Positions 9,368 through 17,657 of a stretch of DNA of 64,000 nt are shown here, one piece after another. How positions within the stretch are numbered: position 1 is the first letter of the stretch; every line of letters starts with the position of its first letter. The position numbers were made by a program, and so were the translations under genes. Location: positions 124,001 to 188,000 of the forward strand of contig NZ_CP118168.1 in the NCBI RefSeq assembly GCF_028748105.1, given 5' to 3'. Source of the stretch: Entomospira nematocerorum (GTDB lineage: Bacteria > Spirochaetota > Spirochaetia > WRBN01). The notes under the pieces are model-generated. The model did not search any database. It worked only from the letters and a program-made list of their open reading frames with translations, and was not told where the DNA came from.

Positions 9368-10109
9368 TAGATATCAGCTCCCCTTTATTTGTGATGAGGA
9401 TCTCTTCTTACACGTAAAAAAAACCGTAGAAAAATATCGTTTTTCTACAGATATCAAGAGTTTTACCCATAATTTAATTGATCCTATAAAGCTTACCTTT
9501 GATAGTCATATTTATCAACTTAACCCAGATACTGTTATTAAAAATGAAATTTTACGTCAAATCGATAAATCTAACACCAACCATATTGGCTATTTTCATC
9601 AAAACATTTTTCCTTACTTTGATAGCTCCTGGCAAATTCCTGAAAAAGGTTTTGACTTAATCCATAGGGAAAAGCACATCTACGTTGAAATTAAGAACAA
9701 ACACAATACGATGAATTCAGCCTCAAGTCAAAAAATTTATAAATCTATGCAAAATACGATTCTACAAGATGATCAAGCTACTTGCTACCTTGTAGAGGTT
9801 ATCAGCAGGAAAAGTCAAGATACGGCATGGGTAATTTCACTAGATGGAATGCAACATCGACATAATCGCATACGTCGTATCTCCATAGATCAATTTTATG
9901 CTCTTGTCACAGGCTACCCTCATGCGTTTCATGCTCTTTGCCAACAAATTCCTCCTGTTTTACAAGATGTTCTCCAATCGGAACAAAGTGAACACAAATT
10001 TTTAACTGCTGAACTAAACCAATCTATCAATATAAAAGATTTGTATCATCTATCCTTTCGTCATTATCTTGGTTTTGAGAGAGATCTATTTCAAGGAGAT
10101 TTATTATGA
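9357..10109 (+). CDS. Type II restriction endonuclease, Eco47II family (predicted GGNCC)
   Basis: A 250-residue nuclease that cleaves unmodified DNA. It has a PD-(D/E)XK core: Asp100 in GFDLI, then Glu111-Ile-Lys113 in VEIKNKHNTMNSAS. That block is, to my recollection, the hallmark of the Eco47II/SinI family, whose prototypes cut GGNCC-type sites. It starts inside the methylase gene with only a weak ribosome site, an arrangement that keeps nuclease translation dependent on methylase translation. The stop codon overlaps the next start (ATGA). Family assignment is confident; recognition specificity is inferred. Confidence 0.88.
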   Translation: MSHNRYQLPFICDEDLFLHVKKTVEKYRFSTDIKSFTHNLIDPIKLTFDSHIYQLNPDTVIKNEILRQIDKSNTNHIGYFHQNIFPYFDSSWQIPEKGFDLIHREKHIYVEIKNKHNTMNSASSQKIYKSMQNTILQDDQATCYLVEVISRKSQDTAWVISLDGMQHRHNRIRRISIDQFYALVTGYPHAFHALCQQIPPVLQDVLQSEQSEHKFLTAELNQSINIKDLYHLSFRHYLGFERDLFQGDLL

Positions 10110-11059
10110 CACACACCCTATATAGATATTTAATACTCTATTCACTCCTACTTATTGGCTATTCTCCTATTAGTGCTCAAGCAGTGGGTAGCGGAGGAAG
10201 TAAAATAGCAAAACTCAGTAGCACTCTACCAAATACAGGATGGGAGATGCGTATTATCGAGATCGGTCCTACCCGTGACTTCTTTGGTAGTATCAGTAAT
10301 ATCTACTTTCATAATGATAATACTGTTCTGTATCAACGACATATACACATGATACGTGGCAACTTTAGCCCAGACAGTAATGAAAAAAATGGTACTATCT
10401 ATTTATTTGATATGCCCTATGAATACGCTATCAGAGGTAATACGCTTTACTATAAATATAATCAGAAAGAAATTGCATTTCTAAGAAAACTAGAAGAACT
10501 ACCAGAAGCGAAGACTCCCCAATCCGATGATAGGATTATAGAATCTACCTCTGAGAGTGCTATTCAAGCTTGGTTGAATAACACCCTACCAGAAGAGGCA
10601 ATCAGTACACCAAAGTCACAATCATCACATCCACTGAGTAATAGCCGATGGCAGTTACTAGATCGTTCTAATCCTCTTATCAATGCAAGGCTAATTCGTG
10701 AATTACAGTGGAAACCCGAAGGTGCAGTCATACTATCCGTTACAGAGAATGGTTCGATTATTATTGATGCAAAAGTGTCAGCATCCGGATCACTATCTAT
10801 TGGCGATCAACGATCCACCACTATCATATTAAGTTACACAGATACTGGATGGAATCGAGTTATTGGTAAAGATCGCCTTGTTCGTATTGAGTTGAAGACA
10901 CCTGAGGGTAGAAAAGTTCTCTATCATATGGTAAGTGATGATGGAAGATCAATATACCCAGCAATTATCCGACGCATGGGGGATGATGAACCAAGCTATG
11001 CTCACGTGAATCGCACGCATGTTTTTAGTTTACTTCCCCCACCGCCAGAAACAGAATAG
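10106..11059 (+). CDS. Exported protein of unknown function, coupled to the restriction nuclease
   Basis: 317 residues with a signal peptide (hydrophobic residues 8-23, cleavage likely after AQA). The mature protein appears to have two similar halves, each beginning with an 'S.LPNTGWEMR/SNSRWQLLD' type segment (near residues 38-48 and 180-190) and followed by beta-rich sequence. This suggests two lipocalin-like or META-like beta domains joined by a Ser/Glu-rich linker, but I do not recognise the family. AAGGAG lies 7 bp before the ATG, and the start overlaps the nuclease stop, so it is co-transcribed with the R-M genes. An exported protein in an R-M operon is odd; it may simply use their promoter. 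Confidence 0.7.
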   Translation: MTHTLYRYLILYSLLLIGYSPISAQAVGSGGSKIAKLSSTLPNTGWEMRIIEIGPTRDFFGSISNIYFHNDNTVLYQRHIHMIRGNFSPDSNEKNGTIYLFDMPYEYAIRGNTLYYKYNQKEIAFLRKLEELPEAKTPQSDDRIIESTSESAIQAWLNNTLPEEAISTPKSQSSHPLSNSRWQLLDRSNPLINARLIRELQWKPEGAVILSVTENGSIIIDAKVSASGSLSIGDQRSTTIILSYTDTGWNRVIGKDRLVRIELKTPEGRKVLYHMVSDDGRSIYPAIIRRMGDDEPSYAHVNRTHVFSLLPPPPETE

Positions 11060-11079
11060 CATCCCTATGAAAGGATGCT
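11058..11079. terminator. Possible hairpin terminator between the R-M operon and tRNA-Gly
   Basis: Stem AGCATCC/GGATGCT with an 8-nt loop. Neither strand has a proper T-tract after it, so termination is uncertain. It lies between a plus-strand gene and a minus-strand tRNA that converge. Confidence 0.4.
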
Positions 11080-11096
11080 ACTACACTAATACTGTA

Positions 11097-11169
11097 AGCG
11101 TGGGACGGGATTCGAACCCGCGACAACCACCTTGGCAAGGTGGAGCTCTACCAACTGAGCTACCCACGC
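11097..11169 (-). tRNA. tRNA-Gly (anticodon GCC)
   Basis: A full cloverleaf on the minus strand. The acceptor GCGTGGG pairs with CCCACGC, the D-arm is AGCTCAGTTGGTAGAGCT, the anticodon stem CCACC/GGTGG encloses TTGCCAA, and the T-arm is GCGGGTTCGAATCCCGT. CCA is not encoded. The nearest gene in the same direction is motB, beyond clpP, so it stands alone. Confidence 0.97.
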
Positions 11170-11187
11170 ACACTTGAATATGTGTAA

Positions 11188-11216
11188 TTTATAACACATA
11201 ATAAAAAAAATGTCAA
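11188..11216 (-). promoter_or_regulatory. Promoter of tRNA-Gly
   Basis: On the minus strand: TTGACA (11211-11216), 17-bp spacer, TATAAA (11188-11193). It ends 18 bp before the mature tRNA 5' end. Confidence 0.75.
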
Positions 11217-11244
11217 GATACATCGCAGTAAATTTACTATGTGC

Positions 11245-11273
11245 TTGTCATTAATCCATAAAATAGGTATACT
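11245..11273 (+). promoter_or_regulatory. Promoter of clpP
   Basis: TTGTCA (11245-11250), 17-bp spacer, TATACT (11268-11273), giving a leader of about 36 nt with AAAGG before the clpP ATG. It is back to back with the tRNA-Gly promoter. Confidence 0.7.
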
Positions 11274-11315
11274 GTCTTCAATAATGTTGTAAAATAAAAG
11301 GTTGAAGTAACAAAT

Positions 11316-11894
11316 ATGAGTGATACCAAAAAAAATGACAATAAATTATCAATAGATGATGAACTATTAAAAATTCGTTCCATTATTGTAAGTGGCCAGG
11401 TTGATAGTGAGCTTGCAGAAAAAATCGTAAAGCAATTACTGGTTCTAGATGCGCAAAATCAAGATCCAATTATGCTTTATATTGATTCACCTGGAGGATC
11501 TATTGACTCAGGGTTTGCAATTTTTGATACAGTTCGTATCTTGGAGTCACCAGTATACACAATTGTTATGGGACTCGCTGCTAGCATGGGAGCAATGATT
11601 CTTCTTTCTACCCCAAAAGAACGCCGTTTAGGCTTTGCAAACAGTCGATATTTGATTCATCAACCCTTAATCGGTGGTATTCGTGGTGTAGCAACAGAAA
11701 TAGAAATTCATGCAAAAGAAATGTTAAAATATCGAGAAAAAATTAATATTATTATCTCTGAAGAGACAGGACAACCCCTGGAAAAGGTTCAAAAAGATAC
11801 CGATAGAGACTTTTGGCTTAGCGCAGATGAAGCATTAGAGTATGGTCTAATTAGCCGCGTAATCCATAGTAAAAAAGATATTATTAATCTATAG
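11316..11894 (+). CDS. clpP: ATP-dependent Clp protease proteolytic subunit ClpP
   Basis: A 192-residue serine protease that forms tetradecameric barrels and works with ClpX/ClpA to degrade cytoplasmic proteins. The catalytic triad is visible: Ser90 in GLAASMGA, His115 in RYLIHQP and Asp161 in KDTDRDFW. The oligomer-forming core YIDSPGGSIDSGFAIFDT is intact. The length fits the family. No clpX or tig is adjacent, so it is monocistronic with its own promoter and terminator. The loop RRLGFANSR and the 'IGGIRGVATE' handle suggest a ClpP2-like variant, but the residues needed for activity are present. Confidence 0.95.
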   Translation: MSDTKKNDNKLSIDDELLKIRSIIVSGQVDSELAEKIVKQLLVLDAQNQDPIMLYIDSPGGSIDSGFAIFDTVRILESPVYTIVMGLAASMGAMILLSTPKERRLGFANSRYLIHQPLIGGIRGVATEIEIHAKEMLKYREKINIIISEETGQPLEKVQKDTDRDFWLSADEALEYGLISRVIHSKKDIINL

Positions 11895-11914
11895 TTAATG
11901 AATCTCTCAATATT

Positions 11915-11967
11915 GAATAGAATAAAAAAAGAGCTAAATAAAATGTAGCTCTTTTTTTATTCTATTC
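11915..11967. terminator. Strong bidirectional terminator between clpP and motB
   Basis: A perfect 22-bp inverted repeat (11915-11936 with 11946-11967, approximate edges), with a GAGCTA/TAGCTC core flanked by A7 and T7 tracts. It terminates clpP on the plus strand and the long motility operon on the minus strand. Confidence 0.9.
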
Positions 11968-11986
11968 AAATAATAATATTAAATTT

Positions 11987-12730
11987 CTATAAATGTCCAT
12001 TAGTCAAAACAACAATCTCTACACGTCGATTATATGCCATACTTTCAGGATCCTTTCCAGGAAGAAGCGGCTTACGACTTGACTCACCCATCACTTGAAA
12101 TTGATATTCCGGTGCTCCATAGTCTACAAGATAATGGAGCACATTCGTTGCCCTCGCAGTTGAAACTTCCCAGTTGGTTGGAAATCTCTCTGCAAAACGT
12201 CTACTAATTTGTTCCGGTGGTGTGCTATCAGTGTGCCCCTCTATTCTATATGTCATTCCCATTAAATCTGGACTATTTAATAATGTTGCTAGCTGCTGGA
12301 GCATAACTCGATTCCGCTCAATATCTACTTGCACAGAGTCCGGTGCAAAGAGTACATCTCCTGCAAGAGTTATAACTAATCCTCTTTCTGGATCTTCTTG
12401 TACATCTCGAACTAAGCGGCTCTGATCATCTCGCATCAACTGCTGAGCTAATCCTCGAGCACGCCCTAATTGACTCTGGCGATTCTCTGAAGGAAGAGTC
12501 TCTAGCCTCGCTCCCATTAAAGCAAGATTACCCTGATCCAAAGTCATTCCCCCACTCAAGGGACCTAGGCCTCCAAAAGCAGCTGAAAGTAATTGCATTC
12601 GTGCTGAATCTTGTGCGGGCTCTCCCATTAACAAGACAAAGAAACAAAGTACAAGCGTAATCATATCGCCATATGTAACAAGCCAAGCATTGGGGTCTGC
12701 CTTTTTTCGTTCTTTTTTTTGCTTTGCCAT
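11987..12730 (-). CDS. motB: Flagellar motor stator protein MotB
   Basis: A 247-residue stator subunit that anchors the ion channel to peptidoglycan. A Lys-rich N-terminal tail is followed by a single membrane helix starting at WLVTYGDMITLVLCFFVLL, whose Asp22 is the ion-carrying residue. The C-terminal OmpA-like domain (residues 110-245) has RIEGHTDSTPP and YNRRVEIVV. It is the last gene of the operon, 14 bp after motA, and is followed by a terminator. In Borrelia and Treponema fliL and fliM usually follow motB; here they are elsewhere. Confidence 0.96.
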   Translation of the reverse strand: MAKQKKERKKADPNAWLVTYGDMITLVLCFFVLLMGEPAQDSARMQLLSAAFGGLGPLSGGMTLDQGNLALMGARLETLPSENRQSQLGRARGLAQQLMRDDQSRLVRDVQEDPERGLVITLAGDVLFAPDSVQVDIERNRVMLQQLATLLNSPDLMGMTYRIEGHTDSTPPEQISRRFAERFPTNWEVSTARATNVLHYLVDYGAPEYQFQVMGESSRKPLLPGKDPESMAYNRRVEIVVLTNGHL

Positions 12731-12744
12731 GATGCCCTAACCTC

Positions 12745-13518
12745 TTATTGTACTTCTTGTGAGACTGGACGATTTGGTACTGGTAAAAAGCTGTAAAGCT
12801 TTTGCTCCAAAATACGTGGATTATCACCAGATTGAATACTCAAAATTCCTTCTAGCATAATCTCTTTTTGTAGCATCTCTTTATCATGGTTCAAACGAAG
12901 CTTCATCGCTATAGGAAGTGCAATACTGTTAGCTACCAACGAACCATAAAATGTCGTAATAAGGGCAAGAGCCATAGCACTACCAATACCAGCTGAATCA
13001 CCTAAATTAGCCATCATACCAATCAATCCAATAACCGTTCCCAACATACCATAGGCCGGTGCTAATGCAGCCCAAGTATCAAAAAATCCAGCTCCCTTAC
13101 TATGTCGATCATCCATTTTTTCCATTTCTAACTCTAATATTTTTGTTATAATAAGGGGATCCGTTCCATCAACAACAAGGCGTAACCCATCAGAAAGAAA
13201 TTTATCCTCAACATCTTTAATGGCGTCATCTAAACTTAATAATCCATCTTTACGTGCACTTTCTGCAAATCCAACTAACTGTGTAATAATTTCTGTTGAG
13301 TTATACTCTTTAGCCTTAAAAACAAGACCAATGTATTTAGGTATATTCTTCAATGTGCTCATATCACTAGCCATCATTAACGATCCAAGAGATCCAATAA
13401 CAACCAAGATCATTGAGCCCGTATCCCAATAGAGAGCCATAGGGTTTCCAGAGAGGATAATAGAACCCAATAACATACTATACGCAATTAATATACCAAA
13501 AAGAGACGCTAAATCCAT
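12745..13518 (-). CDS. motA: Flagellar motor stator protein MotA
   Basis: A 257-residue four-helix membrane protein that forms the stator channel with MotB and transmits torque to FliG. Membrane segments are near residues 4-22, 30-48, 150-172 and 180-202. The large cytoplasmic loop (residues 60-145) carries the charged residues, and the conserved proline lies in the AALAPAYGMLGTVIGLIG stretch of the third helix. It lies 13 bp after flbD and 14 bp before motB. MotA is clearly preferred over ExbB/TolQ from its length and partner. Confidence 0.96.
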   Translation of the reverse strand: MDLASLFGILIAYSMLLGSIILSGNPMALYWDTGSMILVVIGSLGSLMMASDMSTLKNIPKYIGLVFKAKEYNSTEIITQLVGFAESARKDGLLSLDDAIKDVEDKFLSDGLRLVVDGTDPLIITKILELEMEKMDDRHSKGAGFFDTWAALAPAYGMLGTVIGLIGMMANLGDSAGIGSAMALALITTFYGSLVANSIALPIAMKLRLNHDKEMLQKEIMLEGILSIQSGDNPRILEQKLYSFLPVPNRPVSQEVQ

Positions 13519-13531
13519 TTTCTATAAACCT

Positions 13532-13738
13532 CTACTCTTCATTTTTAAAACAGCCTATCTCTTTTCGGTAGGCTATAATAGACATCTGTATTGCTTCCAC
13601 ATCCTCAGATACCATAATACTTTTACCAGAAAGCAACTGAATCACAACATCAGAGCCAGTTGCATCTATGCTCTCGATCATATGCGGGTTTAGATAAAAT
13701 TCTTTTTTAAGCTTACCTTGCAATGTTAATTTAATCAT
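13532..13738 (-). CDS. flbD: Flagellar operon protein FlbD
   Basis: A 68-residue beta-rich protein found next to motA in spirochaetes and Firmicutes: IKLTLQGKLKKEFYLNPHMI, then IQLLSGKSIMVSEDV. In the family this reads 'I.LT...g..f.LNp..Ie.ie....T.i.L..Gk...V.E'. It has been linked to flagellar function or motility regulation, but the biochemical role is unclear. It has the standard spirochaete position between flgE and motA, 24 bp and 13 bp away. Two small proteins near 48353-48773 share its pattern (see findings). Confidence 0.92.
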   Translation of the reverse strand: MIKLTLQGKLKKEFYLNPHMIESIDATGSDVVIQLLSGKSIMVSEDVEAIQMSIIAYRKEIGCFKNEE

Positions 13739-13762
13739 ACAAACCCACTTTTATTCCTAATA

Positions 13763-15181
13763 TTATCTCTTAAGTCCCAAAATAGTCTCTAACATTGTAT
13801 CACTAGTAGTAATACCCTTACTGTTGGCTTGAAATCCTCGTTGTGTCACAATCATATCAACAAACTCTGCTGAAAGATCAACATTAGACATCTCCAACAT
13901 TCCAGCACTAATTTTACCCTTTCCAGCAACACCAGCAACATCAATAAGAGCTATACCAGAGTTAGCTGTCTCTCTAAAATTCGTCTCACCGCTCTTCTCT
14001 AGTCCACTTGCATTGGTAAATGTAGCCATCGCAATCTGTCCAACAACTTTACTCTGTCCATTCGTATAGACACCCGTAATAACACCACTTTGATCGATAC
14101 TGTAACCACTCATGTAGCCCATACCATATCCATCTTGGAAAAAAGCTTTATTGCTACTATAACTGGCAAATTGTGTTGTGCTATCTTCGTAAGCACCAAC
14201 AGAGCCCAATTCAATCTGAAAATTTTGACGTAATGGATTACCATCTTCTTCATTAGCCTCAGGAACATCAAACCCCACAGTAAGAGCTAAAACACCTGCA
14301 TTCATTTGATTACCATCTGCATCTAGAAGTGCTTCTAGCGCTCCATTATTATCAAATTGCACCGTAAACTGTGTTCCCCCAGCCTCTGCATTATTCACAC
14401 CAACAGCTACATTCGTAGGGTTTGCCTCATCTCCCTCTGTACCTGCTGGACGATTAATAAACACCTCTCCAGTCCATTGGTTGGGAATAACATCACCATT
14501 CTCATCTACAGATCTACGATATTCAACGCGCAACTGATGTGTATTTCCAAAACTATCATACACGTTCTGAGAAACAGACCAGGTTCCCGCAGCAACTACT
14601 TCTGCTGTTGCACCCTCTGGTACCGTTGGTGTATTTTTATTTAAATTACTCATTAAACGAACGCGTGATGTTGCAGAGGCTGGATCTTTTTGGTAAAGAG
14701 GAATTCGGATCTCTTCAGTATTTCCTGTAGGATTTACTGTCATTATACCGTTAACTTCTTCAGCCTGCCATCCTTGTACTCTCATTCCATTTGCAGGATT
14801 CACAAGAACACCCTCTGCATCAGTTCCAAAGGCTCCAGCACGTGTATAAAACGTCTGTTCCCCTTGCTTAAGAACAAAAAAACCATCACCTTGTATGGCT
14901 AAATCACTCTTAACTCCAGTACTTTGCATTGCACCTTGTGTATGAATTGTATCAATAGCAGCAACTAACACGCCTAAGCCAACTTGTTTGGGATTAACAC
15001 CACCAAGTTCATCTGTTGGTCGAGAAGCCCCTTGGCTATCTTGATACAGCATATCCTGGAAATTAACACGATTCTTTTTAAAACCAATAGTATTGACATT
15101 AGCAACATTGTTTCCCACAACATCCATACGTGTCTGGTGATTTTGAAGACCCGCCACACCAGAATACAATGATCTCATCAT
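13763..15181 (-). CDS. flgE: Flagellar hook protein FlgE
   Basis: A 472-residue hook subunit that forms the universal joint between the motor and the periplasmic filament. The N-terminal rod-like motif MMRSLYSGVAGLQNHQTRMD, NNVANVNTIGFK and the C-terminal EMSNVDLSAEFVDMI, with TMLETILGLKR, are canonical. Spirochaete hook proteins normally cross-link through lysinoalanine between Lys165 and Cys178 (T. denticola numbering). Here Lys165 is present in LYQKDPA, but residue 178 is Ser (codon AGT at 14648-14650), and the whole protein contains no cysteine. ATG 15181 has GAGGAG upstream. flgD lies 30 bp upstream. Confidence 0.97.
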   Translation of the reverse strand: MMRSLYSGVAGLQNHQTRMDVVGNNVANVNTIGFKKNRVNFQDMLYQDSQGASRPTDELGGVNPKQVGLGVLVAAIDTIHTQGAMQSTGVKSDLAIQGDGFFVLKQGEQTFYTRAGAFGTDAEGVLVNPANGMRVQGWQAEEVNGIMTVNPTGNTEEIRIPLYQKDPASATSRVRLMSNLNKNTPTVPEGATAEVVAAGTWSVSQNVYDSFGNTHQLRVEYRRSVDENGDVIPNQWTGEVFINRPAGTEGDEANPTNVAVGVNNAEAGGTQFTVQFDNNGALEALLDADGNQMNAGVLALTVGFDVPEANEEDGNPLRQNFQIELGSVGAYEDSTTQFASYSSNKAFFQDGYGMGYMSGYSIDQSGVITGVYTNGQSKVVGQIAMATFTNASGLEKSGETNFRETANSGIALIDVAGVAGKGKISAGMLEMSNVDLSAEFVDMIVTQRGFQANSKGITTSDTMLETILGLKR

Positions 15182-15211
15182 AACTTTACATTCTCCTCAA
15201 CTATCTCAACT

Positions 15212-15811
15212 TTAATCGATCTGTGGATTAGCCACAAAGCTTGGTACTGCAGTTTGATACGCTTGTAATCCTTGCAAACGCACCGGTGATGTTCCTTCAA
15301 CTACAGTATTAGACTCTCGAACGGCTCTAACATCCTTTGGAGAATATAAAATTCCAGCTACCTCAATTTCATCTTCCATTGTTTCTGGATTTAGTAATAC
15401 TTGTGTAACTTTGCCTGAAATTTTATTTCCCTCTTCTGTATATATGTCGACTTCTCGCCCTAGAAAGCTTAGTGTTTTTTCTCTACCACCGGCTCCACCT
15501 ATCTCTTCACGAATAGCTGCAAGGTGAAAAGCCATCTCTTTGGACGTTTCCAAGTTCGTAAACTGTGCTGTCTGAGCAATAAATTCCTTATCTTCTAATG
15601 GCTTTGTTGGATCTTGATGCTGTAGTTGTGTAATGAGCAATTTGAGAAATTCATCTTTCCCTAACTCCTGGGTAGCGAGTCTTCCTCCATTTTCAAGCGC
15701 CAATGCAGAATTATACGACTTTGCCTGCTCTTCTAATCTTGCTAATTCTTGTTGTGAGTAGCGTGCAGCATCAGACGGTTGGTAACTACCATTAAATTCG
15801 ATACTAGTCAT
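15212..15811 (-). CDS. flgD: Flagellar hook assembly scaffold FlgD
   Basis: A 199-residue hook-cap protein that directs FlgE polymerisation and is then discarded. It shows the conserved N-terminal LGKDEFLKLLITQLQHQDPT (residues 50-69), then DKEFIAQTAQFTNLET and an FlgD Tudor-like core with FLGREVDIYTEEGNKISGKV. It is shorter than enterobacterial FlgD, lacking most of the FnIII-like portion. The gene starts 3 bp after the fliK stop. Confidence 0.93.
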   Translation of the reverse strand: MTSIEFNGSYQPSDAARYSQQELARLEEQAKSYNSALALENGGRLATQELGKDEFLKLLITQLQHQDPTKPLEDKEFIAQTAQFTNLETSKEMAFHLAAIREEIGGAGGREKTLSFLGREVDIYTEEGNKISGKVTQVLLNPETMEDEIEVAGILYSPKDVRAVRESNTVVEGTSPVRLQGLQAYQTAVPSFVANPQID

Positions 15812-15814
15812 TTT

Positions 15815-17017
15815 TTATTCTCTCCTCTCTTCTTGCCAATAACTCATTATATCTGCTTGTTCCTGACTCTCTATGGATCTATCTTTACGTAAACGCTCCG
15901 ATGTGTAGCCATGCTTCGCATGAGATGAATCATCCTTTCTCTCTCCGTGATACTCTACATCAAAGTCCGCATTATAGCCACTTTTCAAAAAAGCATCGCG
16001 TAAGTCCTGTAAGTTATCATTGAAAGCCTCTTTAACAGAAGCATTTGCCACGACAATTCTCCCTAAGACACGACCATCCTCTATACTCATATTAATACGC
16101 ACAGTACCTAAATGTTCAGGCCGTAACATCAGACGAATTTCCCCCGTCTGCTCCGAACGTAAAATGAACTGGGCACGACGCACAATTTCTGCATTCCCAC
16201 CATTAAAAAGCGACTCGCGGATAACACTCTCCGCATTCACTTGCTCAGAACGTGAAAATATATCTGAAGGAGTTGCTTCTCTCGAGACATGATTATTCAC
16301 AATCAAAATCATATCTCTATCGTTTCCTTGGGGAGTATCTCCTGCTTTCTGTGTCATAGCTTGATAGATAGGAGAGGCCGTTTTAACTGTAGGAGCAATA
16401 ACTTTATCCATCTGACCACTAAAGCCTATATCATCAATAGGAAATTCTGTATCATTCCGTACTACAAGCTCATTCTCTAAATCACCTTGCTCATAGGCAC
16501 CCTCTTTAGTAATATCCCGTAAGATTTGATAAGATTGAGTAGAGGTGGATACGATCGTTTTTTGAATCTGATCATACTTGCTTGTAAATTCCCTCACCTC
16601 ATGCTCTTTTACCTTAGGTAATATACTATCCGTAGATGTTATCCCTATTACTGTTGACAATAGGGAGTGATCAGAGCCAGAGAGTTCTACCTCAGAGAGT
16701 AGCACCTCCTCTCCAGATATATCTTCAGCTACGCGTGTAGTTTTTAGACCATTTGCATGCCGTTGCAGAGTATTTTCTTTTGGCTTATGACCTTGTGTTA
16801 GTTTTTCAATACGCTGTGTAATTCCATCAACGAACGATTGGCGACCAGAGATACCCTCTCGTTCTTGCGGTAATTCTGTCATACCTCTACGCAAAACAGT
16901 ACTTTCATGTTCATCTGAAGAAGTTTGATCGGGCTTTATTACTTGAGCGATACCTTGAGTAGATTGACTACTTTTCTCAATATTTACCCCTGTTCCTATC
17001 AGCATTTCTATACTCAT
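15815..17017 (-). CDS. fliK: Flagellar hook-length control protein FliK
   Basis: A 400-residue molecular ruler secreted during hook growth that switches export specificity. The N-terminal 270 residues are low-complexity, Ser/Thr/Gln/Glu-rich and probably extended. The C-terminal domain has the FliK signature LRSEQTGEIRLMLRPEHLG, then VRINMSIEDGRVLGRIVV (residues 290-330). It takes the place called flbC in Borrelia. AAGGAGG lies upstream of ATG 17017. The tail is strongly charged. Confidence 0.88.
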   Translation of the reverse strand: MSIEMLIGTGVNIEKSSQSTQGIAQVIKPDQTSSDEHESTVLRRGMTELPQEREGISGRQSFVDGITQRIEKLTQGHKPKENTLQRHANGLKTTRVAEDISGEEVLLSEVELSGSDHSLLSTVIGITSTDSILPKVKEHEVREFTSKYDQIQKTIVSTSTQSYQILRDITKEGAYEQGDLENELVVRNDTEFPIDDIGFSGQMDKVIAPTVKTASPIYQAMTQKAGDTPQGNDRDMILIVNNHVSREATPSDIFSRSEQVNAESVIRESLFNGGNAEIVRRAQFILRSEQTGEIRLMLRPEHLGTVRINMSIEDGRVLGRIVVANASVKEAFNDNLQDLRDAFLKSGYNADFDVEYHGERKDDSSHAKHGYTSERLRKDRSIESQEQADIMSYWQEERRE

Positions 17018-17033
17018 TGTAAACCAATCCTCC

Positions 17034-17657
17034 TTAGGGGGTTGCCATCTTACTCACGATACGCCCAGCTCGGGTCGGATCCATCATTGAAATCCAAACA
17101 GAAGAGAGAGATGCTTGACCTCTACTTGCAGCAAATTTATCCGCTGCACGTAAATGATCAATCAAAATTTGATCATCTTGAATATTTTCTAAAATAGCCA
17201 CAGCCTGTTCAGGGGGCATTCCATTTAGATATTGAGCATTAGCTAACAAATTATTATCCAAATTATCAAATGATTGCATTCTGATACTTAAAATCTCAGC
17301 ACGTTCTTGCAGCTCTCTCTCTTGAGCAATTAAGATATCCTCACGAGCCTTTAGATCTCCCGCTAACTGAACCATCTGTTCTTCTCGTTGTCGTACTTCG
17401 AACTCTCTCTGCTCCAAGTGTACTTGAAGTTGACTCAGTCGCTCTTGTTCAAGTAAATCACTACTATTACTCCCAGCAGCCGATGCGCTTGCGCTAATAG
17501 CAAATGGCCGTGTCATCCAATTAAAAATAGGATTCTCCAAGATAGGTAGACCGAGTAAACGAAATAATAATGATCCAACTCCAAAGATCAAGAAAAAAAT
17601 TATTACTAATAGTGATATAATACGTACTGTCGCTCCAGCTTTACCATATTCGGGCAT
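17034..17657 (-). CDS. flbB: Periplasmic flagellar collar protein FlbB (MotE-like)
   Basis: A 207-residue protein with one membrane helix (residues 12-36), a long coiled coil (about 65-130, rich in Glu/Gln/Arg) and a C-terminal MgtE-N/MotE-like domain with MPPEQAVAILENI and MDPTRAGRIVSKM. In Borrelia FlbB builds the base of the spirochaete-specific collar around the motor, which is needed for stator assembly and for tilting the periplasmic flagella. Its start lies inside the fliJ 3' end (17-bp overlap), which indicates translational coupling. Together with its position between fliJ and fliK, it is one of the strongest markers that the organism is a spirochaete. Confidence 0.88.
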   Translation of the reverse strand: MPEYGKAGATVRIISLLVIIFFLIFGVGSLLFRLLGLPILENPIFNWMTRPFAISASASAAGSNSSDLLEQERLSQLQVHLEQREFEVRQREEQMVQLAGDLKAREDILIAQERELQERAEILSIRMQSFDNLDNNLLANAQYLNGMPPEQAVAILENIQDDQILIDHLRAADKFAASRGQASLSSVWISMMDPTRAGRIVSKMATP

